A stretch of DNA of 64,000 nucleotides from an uncultured Granulosicoccaceae bacterium. Its GTDB lineage: Bacteria; Pseudomonadota; Gammaproteobacteria; Granulosicoccales; Granulosicoccaceae. The notes under the pieces are model-generated. The model saw nothing but the letters and a program-made list of their open reading frames with translations. It ran no database searches and was not told where the DNA came from. Location: assembly GCA_937998875.1 (NCBI GenBank), contig CALLBO010000035.1:1-64000 (forward strand), in the 5' to 3' direction. Both the position numbers and the translations under genes were made by a program. Positions within the stretch are counted from its first letter, which is position 1. Each line of letters starts with the position of its first letter. Positions 1 to 8,083 of this stretch are shown piece by piece.

Positions 1-1208
1 GATCTATCAAGCAGCTGTATCCAGTGTTCAACCGGCGTATCACCTGCGGCGGACTGCAGGTGCAACAGGCACCCGATGTTGGCTGTCGTTATAACGTCAG
101 GTTTACCGTCTTTTATTGTATTTATCTTGCGCTTTAAAAGCTTTTGAGATAACTCTTTTTGTAGGATCGAATAGGTTCCGGCTGAGCCACAACAAAAGTG
201 AGAGTCTTTTATTTTAGTGAGTGAAAAGCCAAGTTCTTTTAGCAGGCTTTCAGTGGTGCCCATCTTTTTCTGGCCATGCTGAAGTGTGCACGGTGGATGA
301 AACGCAATAGCAGCATTTGATTTTATTTTTATTTTTGAGCAGTCTTCAGCGGCGATAATCTCGCTGATGTCTTTACAAAGCGCGCTGATTCTTTTGGCTT
401 TTGCTGCATATTTCTGATCATGCTTTAGTAATTCCCCGTATTCGCTGACAAATACTCCGCAGCCGCTAGCGGTCATTACAATGGCTTCTGCGCCTGACTC
501 TATATGCGACCACCAGGCATCGATATTAGCGCGCGCGAACTGCAATCCTTCTTCCTGTTCATTTAAGTGATAACTTAATGCGCCGCAACAGCCAGCCTCC
601 CTGATCGCAATCAGATTGATTGAGAGCTTGTCCAGTACACGTGCAGTGGCAGGATTGATACCCGGTGCCATAGACGGCTGAACACATCCATCCAATACCA
701 GCATGGTGCGACTGTGATTGTTTGCCGGCCAGGCGCCAGCAGTCTGTTTCGGCGGTAGATGTGACTTTAGTGATGCCGGTAGAACAGGGGATAACGTCTG
801 CCCGATCTTTACTAATGGCGATATTCTGTTTTTGTAGGGTAGTACTGCGCGCATGGTTTTGCGGAGTAACTTTTGTGGAGCACTGCGTGGTACTTGTTGT
901 TCCACCAGATGACGACCAGCGTCAACAAGATGCCCATACTCAACACCTGACGGACATGTTGTTTCGCAATTGCGGCAGGTGAGACATCTGTCCAGATGGG
1001 TTTGGGTACTTACGGTGGGTGTCTGTCCCTCCAGTACTTGCTTGATCTGGTAGATCCGCCCACGAGGGCTATCCAGTTCGTTGCCTAATAAATCATAAGT
1101 AGGACAGGTGGCAAGGCAGAAACCGCAGTGCACACATTTGCGCAATATGTCTTCAGCTTGCTTACCCAGTTCAGATTTTTTGTGTTCGTCCAATAAGGAT
1201 GTTTGCAT
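1..1208 (-). CDS. glcF: Glycolate oxidase iron-sulfur subunit GlcF (3' end cut by window)
   Basis: Electron-transfer subunit of the membrane-associated GlcDEF glycolate dehydrogenase, which oxidises glycolate to glyoxylate. The minus strand from 1208 translates as MQTSLLDEHKKSELG and shows two ferredoxin-type clusters near the N-terminus, CVHCGFCLATCP and CLTCRNCETTCP (each binding a 4Fe-4S cluster in this family). Two CCG motifs follow (CCGALSYH, CCGSAGTY), typical of the cysteine-rich repeats of GlcF/LutA/HdrD relatives. About 402 codons are present; E. coli GlcF is 407 aa, so only the last few residues lie outside the window. The ATG overlaps the glcE stop as TGATG, which implies translational coupling. 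It is the last gene of glcD-glcE-glcF. Confidence 0.95.
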   Translation of the reverse strand, partial: MQTSLLDEHKKSELGKQAEDILRKCVHCGFCLATCPTYDLLGNELDSPRGRIYQIKQVLEGQTPTVSTQTHLDRCLTCRNCETTCPSGVEYGHLVDAGRHLVEQQVPRSAPQKLLRKTMRAVLPYKNRISPLVKIGQTLSPVLPASLKSHLPPKQTAGAWPANNHSRTMLVLDGCVQPSMAPGINPATARVLDKLSINLIAIREAGCCGALSYHLNEQEEGLQFARANIDAWWSHIESGAEAIVMTASGCGVFVSEYGELLKHDQKYAAKAKRISALCKDISEIIAAEDCSKIKIKSNAAIAFHPPCTLQHGQKKMGTTESLLKELGFSLTKIKDSHFCCGSAGTYSILQKELSQKLLKRKINTIKDGKPDVITTANIGCLLHLQSAAGDTPVEHWIQLLDR

Positions 1209-2317
1209 CAGAATTCCGGAAACAGTCGCTGGTGATTGAAAATACCGGCCGGATCAAACTCTTGTTTGAGTCTTTGATGCAGATTGAGCAGCGTTGCCGG
1301 TAGTGGATGGAATACGCCAGCGTCTCGTTTTATCTTCTCATCAGCGCGAAAGAGGGTGGCATGTCCGTTAACCGCACTGCTTGCTTTTCGCACAGTGTCT
1401 GCTGTGGCATCTGTATATAGCCAGCGTTGCATACCGGCCCAGTCATACAGCCAGGTGCCCTCGATATCCAGTGGTTTTGTCAGTGCCGGAACGCTGATGC
1501 GCCACAGCGGCCTGCTATTGTTAAAGAACGGCAGCTCTTGTTCTCGCAACTGCCGCCATAGATTTGCGCTGTCCGTCATGTTGCCTGGTAATTTCTGGCC
1601 GGGGAGTTTACTAGCTGCCGCATTTATTGCGCTTTCAGTTCCTGCTATGCGTGTATACATCGTGTTATCAAACCATGCTGTAGCGGTGACTGGTAATCCG
1701 AGTCCTGCAAGTGCCTGCATGTCTTTTATAGCTGTTTCTGCCGGTGTCTCCTGTACTAACGTGAGCTCATATCCTGCCTGCGGCAGTACCTTCACTGAGA
1801 TGTCCAGGAGAACGCCGAGTGTGCCCATGGCTCCTGTCATTAAACGGCTGACGTCATAGCCTGCAACATTCTTCATGACCTCACCTCCGAATTGCAGTAT
1901 CTGTCCGTGACCGGTCAATACTTTGCAGCCGAGAATATAATCGCGCGTACCACCGAGATATGGTTTTGCAGGTCCTGCCAATGCACAGGCGATAGTGCCG
2001 CCAAGTGTTGCGTTGTCGCCATAAGCAGGTGGCTCAAAAGCAAGCATCTGTTTGTATCCACTTAACGTGTTGTTAATTTCTTTTAGTGTTGTACCGGCCC
2101 TTGCAGTTATTACCAGTTCAGTCGGTTCATAACTTATTATTCCACTGTGCTTGCTAACATCCAGTGCATTAGCCTCATTGATTAGCCCGAGAAACGATTT
2201 AGTTCCCTGGCCGGTAATATTTAGTTTCTGCTTATGGGCCACGGCTTGCTCTACTTGAGCAAGCAGAGCTTCGCTTTGATCATTGCCGGCTTCAGATTGG
2301 GGGATTGGATTATTCAC
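1208..2317 (-). CDS. glcE: Glycolate oxidase FAD-binding subunit GlcE
   Basis: Second FAD-binding (PCMH/VAO-type) subunit of glycolate dehydrogenase, 369 aa, shorter than GlcD as usual for GlcE. The flavin-binding half is recognisable (GTKSFLG near residue 40, NATLGGTIACALAGP near 105, EVMKNVAGYDVSRLMTGAMGTLG near 145-165), and the C-terminal FNHQRLFPEF ending is characteristic of GlcE. The start codon is GTG and overlaps the glcD stop as TAGTG; the stop overlaps the glcF start as TGATG. The three genes are therefore one tightly coupled operon, which supports the assignment over other FAD-linked oxidases. Confidence 0.93.
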   Translation of the reverse strand: MNNPIPQSEAGNDQSEALLAQVEQAVAHKQKLNITGQGTKSFLGLINEANALDVSKHSGIISYEPTELVITARAGTTLKEINNTLSGYKQMLAFEPPAYGDNATLGGTIACALAGPAKPYLGGTRDYILGCKVLTGHGQILQFGGEVMKNVAGYDVSRLMTGAMGTLGVLLDISVKVLPQAGYELTLVQETPAETAIKDMQALAGLGLPVTATAWFDNTMYTRIAGTESAINAAASKLPGQKLPGNMTDSANLWRQLREQELPFFNNSRPLWRISVPALTKPLDIEGTWLYDWAGMQRWLYTDATADTVRKASSAVNGHATLFRADEKIKRDAGVFHPLPATLLNLHQRLKQEFDPAGIFNHQRLFPEF

Positions 2318-3816
2318 TAGAAGCGCTCGATATCAGGGTGTGGCAGCTCGCCGTGATGTACGTGTAACGCGCCGTACTCAGCGCAGCGATTGAGTGTGGG
2401 AATAGCTTTGCCCGGGTTTAGCAGAGCGGTTGGATCAAATGCGTTTTTGATCGCATGAAACTGTGTGATTTCGTTGCTATCAAATTGCACGCACATTTGG
2501 TTAATTTTTTCCATGCCGACCCCGTGTTCGCCAGTGATGGTGCCACCGACTTCAACACAGAGTTCAAGGATTTTGCCGCCGAGTTCCTCGGTTTTTTCAA
2601 GCTCACCTTCTACATTTGCATCAAACAGAATTAATGGATGCAGATTGCCATCCCCGGCATGGAAAACATTGGCTATTCTCAGGTCGTACTCGGCAGACCA
2701 GGTGTTCATCTGTTGCAGTACCCTTGAGAGATGACGTCGAGGGATCGTTCCATCTATACAGTAGTAGTCAGGAGATAGCCTGCCCACTGCGGGGAAAGCC
2801 GACTTGCGCCCCTTCCAGAGTTGCAGGCGTTCCTCTTCATCTTTTGCGATATGAATAACAGTAGCGTTGTTTTTACGTACCAGCGCATCTACCTTTTGAA
2901 GCTGATCCTGAACCTCCTCTTCTGTGCCATCTAGTTCACATAAAAACAGTGCTTCAACATCGGTCGGGTATCCACATTTTGCAAACGCTTCAGCGGCAAT
3001 GATTGCGGGCTTATCCATCATTTCAAGGCCTGCTGGAATGATCCCGTTAGCGATTATCTCGGCAACTGTGTCACCTGCGGTATCCACACTGTTGAATGCT
3101 GCCATCAGTAGTTTGGTAGTGTTGGGTTTCGGTAACAGCTTAACCACAATTTCAACGGTGACTGCGAGCATGCCTTCGGAGCCGTGCAACAGACCGAGCA
3201 GGTCAAACCCGGGCGTATCTGCAGCAGTTCCGCCAACTGTAATTAATTCACCTTCAATTGTTACCGCAGTAACCTGAAGTACATTGTGTACGGTCATGCC
3301 ATATTTCAGGCAATGTACACCACCGGAGTTTTCCGCAACATTGCCACCAATAGTGCAAGCGATCTGTGATGATGGATCCGGTGCGTAGTACAAATTCAAA
3401 TCGGATACGGCTTCAGAGATTGCTAGATTGCGTACACCGGGTTGGACTGTCGCCGTTCGGGCCTCCGCGTCAATATCCAGAATCTTGTTAAATTTTGCCA
3501 GACCCAGAACGATGCCGTTTTTCAGTGGAAGAGCACCACCAGATAAACCGGTTCCAGCACCACGCGCGACCACAGGTACTTGCAGTTCATGGCAGATTCG
3601 TAGAATTTTTTGCACCTGATCGATCGTCTCGGGTAGTACCACCAACGGTGGCTTCTGGCGGTAAACGGCCAGCCCGTCTGATTCGTACGGGAACAGATCC
3701 TCATCCTCACGAAGTACTGACTCATCATCGATGAAGTCCAGGAAGCGCGCTATTAGTTCGCTTCTAGTGTCGCTATCTATATCAAGTGTTTCATCTTTGA
3801 ATAGTTGTCCAGACAT
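2317..3816 (-). CDS. glcD: Glycolate oxidase catalytic subunit GlcD
   Basis: Catalytic FAD-linked subunit of glycolate dehydrogenase. The FAD-binding segment ARGAGTGLSGGALPL lies near residue 85, the cap region contains GKISAFPAVGRLSPDYYCIDGTIPR-like sequence, and the C-terminal NVFHAGDGNLHP and GTITGEHGVG motifs are those of GlcD. I place the start at the ATG at 3816 (MSGQLFKDE), about 499 codons, matching E. coli GlcD length and alignment. An in-frame TTG at 3882 would add 22 residues with no family counterpart. First gene of the operon; the 203 bp up to the divergent gene at 4020 must contain the glc promoter, but I see no regulator of the GlcC type in the window. Confidence 0.95.
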   Translation of the reverse strand: MSGQLFKDETLDIDSDTRSELIARFLDFIDDESVLREDEDLFPYESDGLAVYRQKPPLVVLPETIDQVQKILRICHELQVPVVARGAGTGLSGGALPLKNGIVLGLAKFNKILDIDAEARTATVQPGVRNLAISEAVSDLNLYYAPDPSSQIACTIGGNVAENSGGVHCLKYGMTVHNVLQVTAVTIEGELITVGGTAADTPGFDLLGLLHGSEGMLAVTVEIVVKLLPKPNTTKLLMAAFNSVDTAGDTVAEIIANGIIPAGLEMMDKPAIIAAEAFAKCGYPTDVEALFLCELDGTEEEVQDQLQKVDALVRKNNATVIHIAKDEEERLQLWKGRKSAFPAVGRLSPDYYCIDGTIPRRHLSRVLQQMNTWSAEYDLRIANVFHAGDGNLHPLILFDANVEGELEKTEELGGKILELCVEVGGTITGEHGVGMEKINQMCVQFDSNEITQFHAIKNAFDPTALLNPGKAIPTLNRCAEYGALHVHHGELPHPDIERF

Positions 3817-4019
3817 CAAGTGGTTCCGAATCCGGTTGAGGTGTAACAGTGAGTATACCTTGATGTAAAGCCACTGAATCAAAATGTTACTCTGCTTTTG
3901 CTCATGCTTTTAATGTGAATTGAGTCACGTGAGTAATTCAGCATGTCACATACACTCTTACGCAATCACCTTGCAGATAATACAGATCCACCGCATCGCG
4001 TAAGAGGAAGGGATATGGC

Positions 4020-4673
4020 ATGTACGCTGTAAAAAACCGCTATTACAAACACTCCAAACTCGATGAGAAGCGCTTCAGAAAGATTCTCGAGTTGTTTTCC
4101 AAAGATATCACTGCGGTTGAATGTGCCAAAGAGACCGGTGTTAATGTTCGATCAGTCAATTCCATCTATCTGAAGCTTCGCGACCGGATTGCCCATTGGT
4201 GTGAGTCAAACGCCTCCGGCACACCAGGCTTGCATGCCAGCAGGGATAAGAACGAGTTGTCAGATGGCTCGGTATCGGCTTACCTGGACAGTCCCAGTGA
4301 CGGGGTGGTCGGGATCTACCTGTATCTGATGGACAATCTGGTGTATTGCTCCCTAATGAACGGCAAGGCGCTCGGCGACCCTGAGCCACTCGAGGAAGGG
4401 CAATGGCGAGAGTACCCCGTTGGTGTTGATGTCAGGCGTGATATGCGCTTAAAAATTAAGAACTCAACTTATCAAAGTGCTCACAAGGTTGGTGATATTG
4501 AGCGTATTGAATCATTTGGTCATTTCCTGCGTTTAAGGCTGACCAAGTTCAAAGGCCTGCGGCGCGAGAAATTCTACTTCCACTTAAAGGAAAGTGAATA
4601 CCGCTATAACCATCGCGATCAGGATCTGAACTCTTTGTTGCTTGGTATGCTGGGCGAAACTCCTATTGAGTAA
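4020..4673 (+). CDS. IS1595-family transposase derivative, apparently catalytically dead
   Basis: 217 aa, about the length of short IS1595-family DDE transposases, and both ends align well from memory. The N-terminal helix-turn-helix region (NRYYKHSKLDEKRFRKIL, then DITAVECAKETGVNVRSVNSIY) matches the usual transposase start. The C-terminus (RLRLTKFKGLRREKFYFHLK, then ESEYRYNHRDQDLNSLLL) matches the usual end. The middle does not: the VDESYFG block holding the first catalytic Asp is replaced by unrelated sequence near residue 75. The second-Asp block (normally SDGWRGY) reads EGQWREY, and the third block keeps only IES of the usual IEGFW. No terminal inverted repeats were seen. A good ribosome site (AGGAAGGG) precedes the ATG. 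I infer a domesticated DNA-binding protein; a possible role at the divergent glc promoter is speculation. Confidence 0.72.
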   Translation: MYAVKNRYYKHSKLDEKRFRKILELFSKDITAVECAKETGVNVRSVNSIYLKLRDRIAHWCESNASGTPGLHASRDKNELSDGSVSAYLDSPSDGVVGIYLYLMDNLVYCSLMNGKALGDPEPLEEGQWREYPVGVDVRRDMRLKIKNSTYQSAHKVGDIERIESFGHFLRLRLTKFKGLRREKFYFHLKESEYRYNHRDQDLNSLLLGMLGETPIE

Positions 4674-4986
4674 GTAGCTTTGCCGGTGAAGCTGGTGTAA
4701 CCGAACATGGCTGGAATCTACATTTGGGACGACCCACTAGCTTGCATTATCATGAGGATTCGGCATCCAGAGTCAATAGCGCGAAACAGGTCATTCGATC
4801 GCCTCAGAAGCGTGGCGCGCCACGTGCCGAAGGGGGTGAGATGTGACGCGCCTGCTCCCATTAACCACGGGGTCTCTGGTGTCTAATAGACAGAGTGTTA
4901 TTTCTGATAACAGGCTAAATTAAGATTAAACTCTATAAATGCAGACTCTTACTTAAACTGGTTGGTCGCCTCATGAATAATGCAGG
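4674..4986. other. Intergenic region, 313 bp, no gene seen
   Basis: Convergent space between the transposase derivative and pdxH. It holds a perfect 14-bp palindrome at 4811-4824 and otherwise only short, stop-rich reading frames. No T-tract terminator hairpin, tRNA or IS end was recognised. Confidence 0.6.
4811..4824. repeat. Perfect 14-bp palindrome
   Basis: The sequence cgtggcgcgccacg equals its own reverse complement. It has no spacer, so it is a poor RNA hairpin and more like a protein-binding or restriction-type symmetric site; it sits between two convergent genes. Confidence 0.6.
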
Positions 4987-5637
4987 CTAGGGTGCCAGCC
5001 TGTCGATCTGCCAGTTGTTGTTCGCTCGTGTAAATCTAAAGCGATCATGTTGCCGGCTGGGGCGGCCCTGCCAGAATTCGTAGACTTGTGGTGTGAGTTT
5101 ATAGCCACCCCAATTTTCCGGTCTCTTGAGAGTCTTCTCATCAAATTTATTTTGTAAGTCCTGCGTGCGTTCTGTCAGCCATTGTTGGTTTTCTATCACC
5201 TGCGATTGTGGGGATGCTGCTGCACTGTAGCGGCTGCCAAGTGGCCGCTTACCAAAGTATTCATCAGACTCAGCTGCACTCGCCTTGCTGACACTGCCTT
5301 CGATACGTACCTGCCGTTCAAGCTCCCGCCAATAGAACACCAGTGCTGCATTCGGATTACTGGATAATTCTATGCCCTTGCGACTTTCGTAATTGGTGTA
5401 CCAGTAGAAACCGTCAGCTTTAAATTGCTTTAACAGTACGATCCGTGCAGACGGAGCCCCGTTCTCGTTAACTGTGGCGAGGGTCATTGCGGTGGCATCA
5501 ATAATATCTGCATTTCTCGCATCGCTCATCCACTCGTTGAACATACTCAACGGATCGCTGCTCAGCGTGCTGCGTGTTAGTTCGTTTAGCGTGTAATCTT
5601 TGCGGTCTTCGTGTAAGTCGCCGGTGTTGTCATTCAT
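4987..5637 (-). CDS. pdxH: Pyridoxamine/pyridoxine 5'-phosphate oxidase PdxH
   Basis: FMN-dependent oxidase that makes pyridoxal 5'-phosphate, the last step of B6 synthesis and salvage. Family landmarks are ATAMTLATVNENG and SARIVLLKQF in the N-terminal half, YTNYESRKGIEL, VFYWRELERQVRIEG, YFGKRPLGSRYSAAAS, WGGYKLTPQVYEFWQG and the C-terminal DRFRFTR-WQIDRLAP. The start is placed at the ATG at 5637 (MNDNTGDLHEDRKDY), preceded by AGGAT, giving 216 codons; E. coli PdxH is 218 aa. An upstream in-frame start at 5739 would add 34 residues without family support and run into the yajQ promoter region. Divergent from yajQ. Confidence 0.95.
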   Translation of the reverse strand: MNDNTGDLHEDRKDYTLNELTRSTLSSDPLSMFNEWMSDARNADIIDATAMTLATVNENGAPSARIVLLKQFKADGFYWYTNYESRKGIELSSNPNAALVFYWRELERQVRIEGSVSKASAAESDEYFGKRPLGSRYSAAASPQSQVIENQQWLTERTQDLQNKFDEKTLKRPENWGGYKLTPQVYEFWQGRPSRQHDRFRFTRANNNWQIDRLAP

Positions 5638-5756
5638 CTTAATTTGATCCTGCAGATGTTGTTGTACAAAGGGTACGATGTGCTGCAATGCTGGACGGTA
5701 ACAACTAAAGCTCGATGTAGTATTATACGTTTTTGACACTTTACGAGGATGATTTT

Positions 5757-6239
5757 ATGGCTTCTTTTGATGTTGTGTCTGAAATTGATGAGCACGAACT
5801 CGCCAATGCAGTCGATCAGGCTAACCGGGAGATAGGTAACCGGTTTGATTTTAAGGGGTCTGATGCGAAGATCGAATTATCAGACGCTGCAATGACGCTT
5901 GAAGCAGATAGTGATTTTCAAATCCAGCAGATGCAGCCTATTATTCTGCAAAAGCTTACCAAGCGAGGAATCGACATTACTTGCCTGAAACATGGTGATA
6001 TCCAGACCAGTGGTCAGAAAGCGCGCCAGGAACTGGCTATTAAAAAAGGTATAGATAAAGAAATCGCGGGCAAGATTGTTAAAGCCGTCAAAGGTTCAAA
6101 AATGAAAGTGCAGGCGGCGATCCAGGGTGATCAGGTAAGAATTACAGGCAAAAAACGTGATGATTTGCAAAGTGCTATCGCGATGCTGAAGGCATCCGAC
6201 TTCGATCTGCCACTGCAGTATATAAATTTCAGGGATTAA
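5757..6239 (+). CDS. yajQ: YajQ family nucleotide-binding protein
   Basis: YajQ/DUF520 family, about 160 aa (E. coli YajQ 163 aa). Members bind nucleotides, and a Xanthomonas member is a c-di-GMP effector; function here is not established. The N-terminus MASFDVVSEIDEHELANAVDQA, the NRFDFKGSDAKIEL block and the C-terminal ASDFDLPLQYINFRD ending are diagnostic. The start at 5757 is preceded by GAGG at good spacing; an in-frame ATG at 5733 would add eight residues absent from the family. A possible -10 element (TATTAT near 5720) lies in the pdxH-yajQ divergent region. Confidence 0.93.
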   Translation: MASFDVVSEIDEHELANAVDQANREIGNRFDFKGSDAKIELSDAAMTLEADSDFQIQQMQPIILQKLTKRGIDITCLKHGDIQTSGQKARQELAIKKGIDKEIAGKIVKAVKGSKMKVQAAIQGDQVRITGKKRDDLQSAIAMLKASDFDLPLQYINFRD

Positions 6240-6287
6240 TTTGCCTAAGACTGTATTTGCCTGGGACCGTATTTGCCTGGGACTGGT
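6240..6287. repeat. Three imperfect 16-bp tandem repeats after yajQ
   Basis: Units of 16 bp beginning tttgcct (6240-6255, 6256-6271, 6272-6287) differ at a few positions. The array starts immediately after the yajQ stop codon and lies just before the rsmJ 3' end. Confidence 0.75.
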
Positions 6288-6301
6288 AGATTTGCAGGAG
6301 A

Positions 6302-7084
6302 CTAATCAGGTGGATGAGCACTGTAGATATCGTAGCGTGTATTCGGTGAAGTAATGTTGCCCGATGGTGTAACCTCTGCCAAAGGCGGGGCGTTTCGTGG
6401 CCGCTTCACCACAACACGCTTTGCAGTAGCGCGAGCCGCATTGAGCAAAGTGAGTTCATCCTGCTTTGCATCCAATAGCTCACGCAGTACTTGAATCTCT
6501 TTTTTTGCAGCGCGTTTTCCTTGTGGGTACATCGGGTCGAGATAGACAACCTGCGGGAGTTCTCTACGTTGATGAGCATCCACACCTGGCCAGCAATCCG
6601 GCAAATGATTGCTGTCTGCCAGTACCAGATGCATCTTTTGCACTATTGGTTTTGTGTCGTTATGACTGCGTGCCCGCTGCAGTGCATCCTGCAACAGTGC
6701 GTGCACGACAACAGATCTCTCTAATAACACCACTTCGCATCCAAGTGATGCGAATACGAAGGCATCTTTGCCGAAACCTGCTGTTGCATCGCAGATCAGG
6801 GGTGCGGTGTTGGTCTTGACTGCCCGGGCCATCGGCTGACCGTGTCTGCCGCCGAATTTTAGTCGGTGCAAGTTACGGCCGGCTGTAAAGTCTATGCTGG
6901 TGTCTACCGGGCGATTACTGCTGTGGTTGCGTAAGGTGAGCTTGTTGTTAATCCATTGCAGCGTGTAAGTGTGTGTAGTGGAGTCTCCCAGTAGTAAACC
7001 GGTTTCTTCAGCCAGTTTTTGGCAACGGCTGTTGTGCTCATCCTGTACGGCCACTGCCATTTTCTTTGTTTGCCCGTTTATCAC
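6302..7084 (-). CDS. rsmJ: 16S rRNA (guanine-1516-N2) methyltransferase RsmJ
   Basis: SAM-dependent methyltransferase modifying G1516 of 16S rRNA (E. coli YhiQ/RsmJ). The SAM-binding motif is APLICDATAGFGKDAF with VVLLERS following, and the catalytic-type motif is VVYLDPMYPQGKRAAKKE. These residues and order are specific for RsmJ. The longest frame begins with GTG at 7084 (260 aa). The first ATG is at 7060 (MAVAVQDEHNSR, 252 aa); neither has a strong ribosome site, so the start is open. The C-terminus is convergent with yajQ. Confidence 0.92.
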   Translation of the reverse strand: MINGQTKKMAVAVQDEHNSRCQKLAEETGLLLGDSTTHTYTLQWINNKLTLRNHSSNRPVDTSIDFTAGRNLHRLKFGGRHGQPMARAVKTNTAPLICDATAGFGKDAFVFASLGCEVVLLERSVVVHALLQDALQRARSHNDTKPIVQKMHLVLADSNHLPDCWPGVDAHQRRELPQVVYLDPMYPQGKRAAKKEIQVLRELLDAKQDELTLLNAARATAKRVVVKRPRNAPPLAEVTPSGNITSPNTRYDIYSAHPPD

Positions 7085-7163
7085 GCAGTGAAATTCTGCA
7101 TGATTAGACTTTCAGAGTGATGGCAGAATAAGGCCACCCCGGGCATACCTGTGACAATCTGTA

Positions 7164-7730
7164 GTGAATGATCAAAACATAAAGAAATTACTACTTCGCA
7201 CGTCCGTGAAGCTGATGATTGTGGCGGCGGTATTGGCATTTGTCTGGGTGCTGTTCGGATCTTTGCCAGAGCAGGGCCCTGAAGTGACGGAGATTGTTCG
7301 ATTTGATGTTTCTGATATGCAGCCCGGTGATCATCGTCTGGTCGAGTGGCAGAAAAAACCGTTGTTTATTGTCTACCGGAAGCCGGAGTGGGAGGCTGCA
7401 CTAATACGCGCTGATGCTGCACTGTACCATGACCCGGACAGCAGTAAATCGTCACAGATGCCATCGGCGGCCAATCCGTTGCGCTCCACGCAGAACGGAT
7501 GGTTTGTAACGCTTGGACTGGGTACCGGTATGGGGTGCACACTGGTATTTGCCGAGCCTAACGAGGCAACGACGGGTGTCGCCTCTGCCGGAGGGTTTAT
7601 CGATGGATGTGATCAGAGTTACTACGATCTTGCAGGGCGGGTATATAAGGAACAGCAAGCGAGGCGTAATACGGTGGTGCCGCGGTGGTCTTTGGTAGAC
7701 GGTGAAATTCTGGTTGGTGGCCCGGGTTGA
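7164..7730 (+). CDS. Membrane-anchored Rieske-fold protein lacking 2Fe-2S histidine ligands
   Basis: 188 aa with one N-terminal membrane segment (about residues 15-33, LMIVAAVLAFVWVLFGS) and an exported domain. The pattern resembles the cytochrome bc1 Rieske subunit: DVSDMQPGDHRLVEWQKKP followed by LFIVYR, then GGFIDGCDQSYYDLAGRVYK and NTVVPRW. In a true Rieske protein the cluster needs two C-x-H type pairs. Here the first site reads GCTLVF and the second GCDQSYYD, so both histidines are absent and no cluster is expected. The start is GTG at 7164. It stands alone between rsmJ and slyX. The function is unknown; the Rieske relationship is inferred from sequence pattern only. Confidence 0.6.
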   Translation: MNDQNIKKLLLRTSVKLMIVAAVLAFVWVLFGSLPEQGPEVTEIVRFDVSDMQPGDHRLVEWQKKPLFIVYRKPEWEAALIRADAALYHDPDSSKSSQMPSAANPLRSTQNGWFVTLGLGTGMGCTLVFAEPNEATTGVASAGGFIDGCDQSYYDLAGRVYKEQQARRNTVVPRWSLVDGEILVGGPG

Positions 7731-7798
7731 GGATTGACTGTCCTATTGACGGTGATGGAGGTTAGCTCTTGTTGCCGCGATTTTTTGTGGTGATTAAA

Positions 7799-7999
7799 TC
7801 AATAGTGCGGTGGCGGTGTCTCATCAGATTCTTTGGCAACCGGCGAGGCGATTGCCTGCAATTGGCTCTGATAAAGTTCCAGTTTTTTTGTCAAATCTGA
7901 AATTGTATTTTCGTGCCGGACAATGACATCGTTTAACTGCTCGACGATGAGTTCCATATCCATCAACTTTAGTTCCACTGCCTGAATACGCTGTTCCAT
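7799..7999 (-). CDS. slyX: SlyX family protein
   Basis: 66 aa, a small coiled-coil protein of unknown function found widely in gammaproteobacteria. The heptad-like stretch from residue 3 to about 50 (QAVELKLMDMELIVEQLNDV, KKLELYQSQLQ) and the proline/histidine-rich tail ending PPPHY are characteristic. The ATG at 7999 is the only sensible start. The neighbours do not suggest a pathway. Confidence 0.85.
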   Translation of the reverse strand: MEQRIQAVELKLMDMELIVEQLNDVIVRHENTISDLTKKLELYQSQLQAIASPVAKESDETPPPHY

Positions 8000-8083
8000 G
8001 ACTCTATACCGATTGATTCAGAGTAGTTTACCTGTTGCTCGTATTGCTGGCCCGGATTATTCACGACGCCCAGGTGCATATCG

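Noticed and set aside
722-982. Plus-strand frame of 86 codons near the left edge
   Set aside because: Antisense to glcF, whose ferredoxin motifs read on the other strand.
1284-1859. 191-codon plus-strand frame
   Set aside because: It lies wholly antisense to glcE, which has clear homology; no recognisable product.
4020-4673. Active insertion sequence
   Set aside because: Catalytic blocks are missing and no terminal inverted repeats or target duplication are visible.
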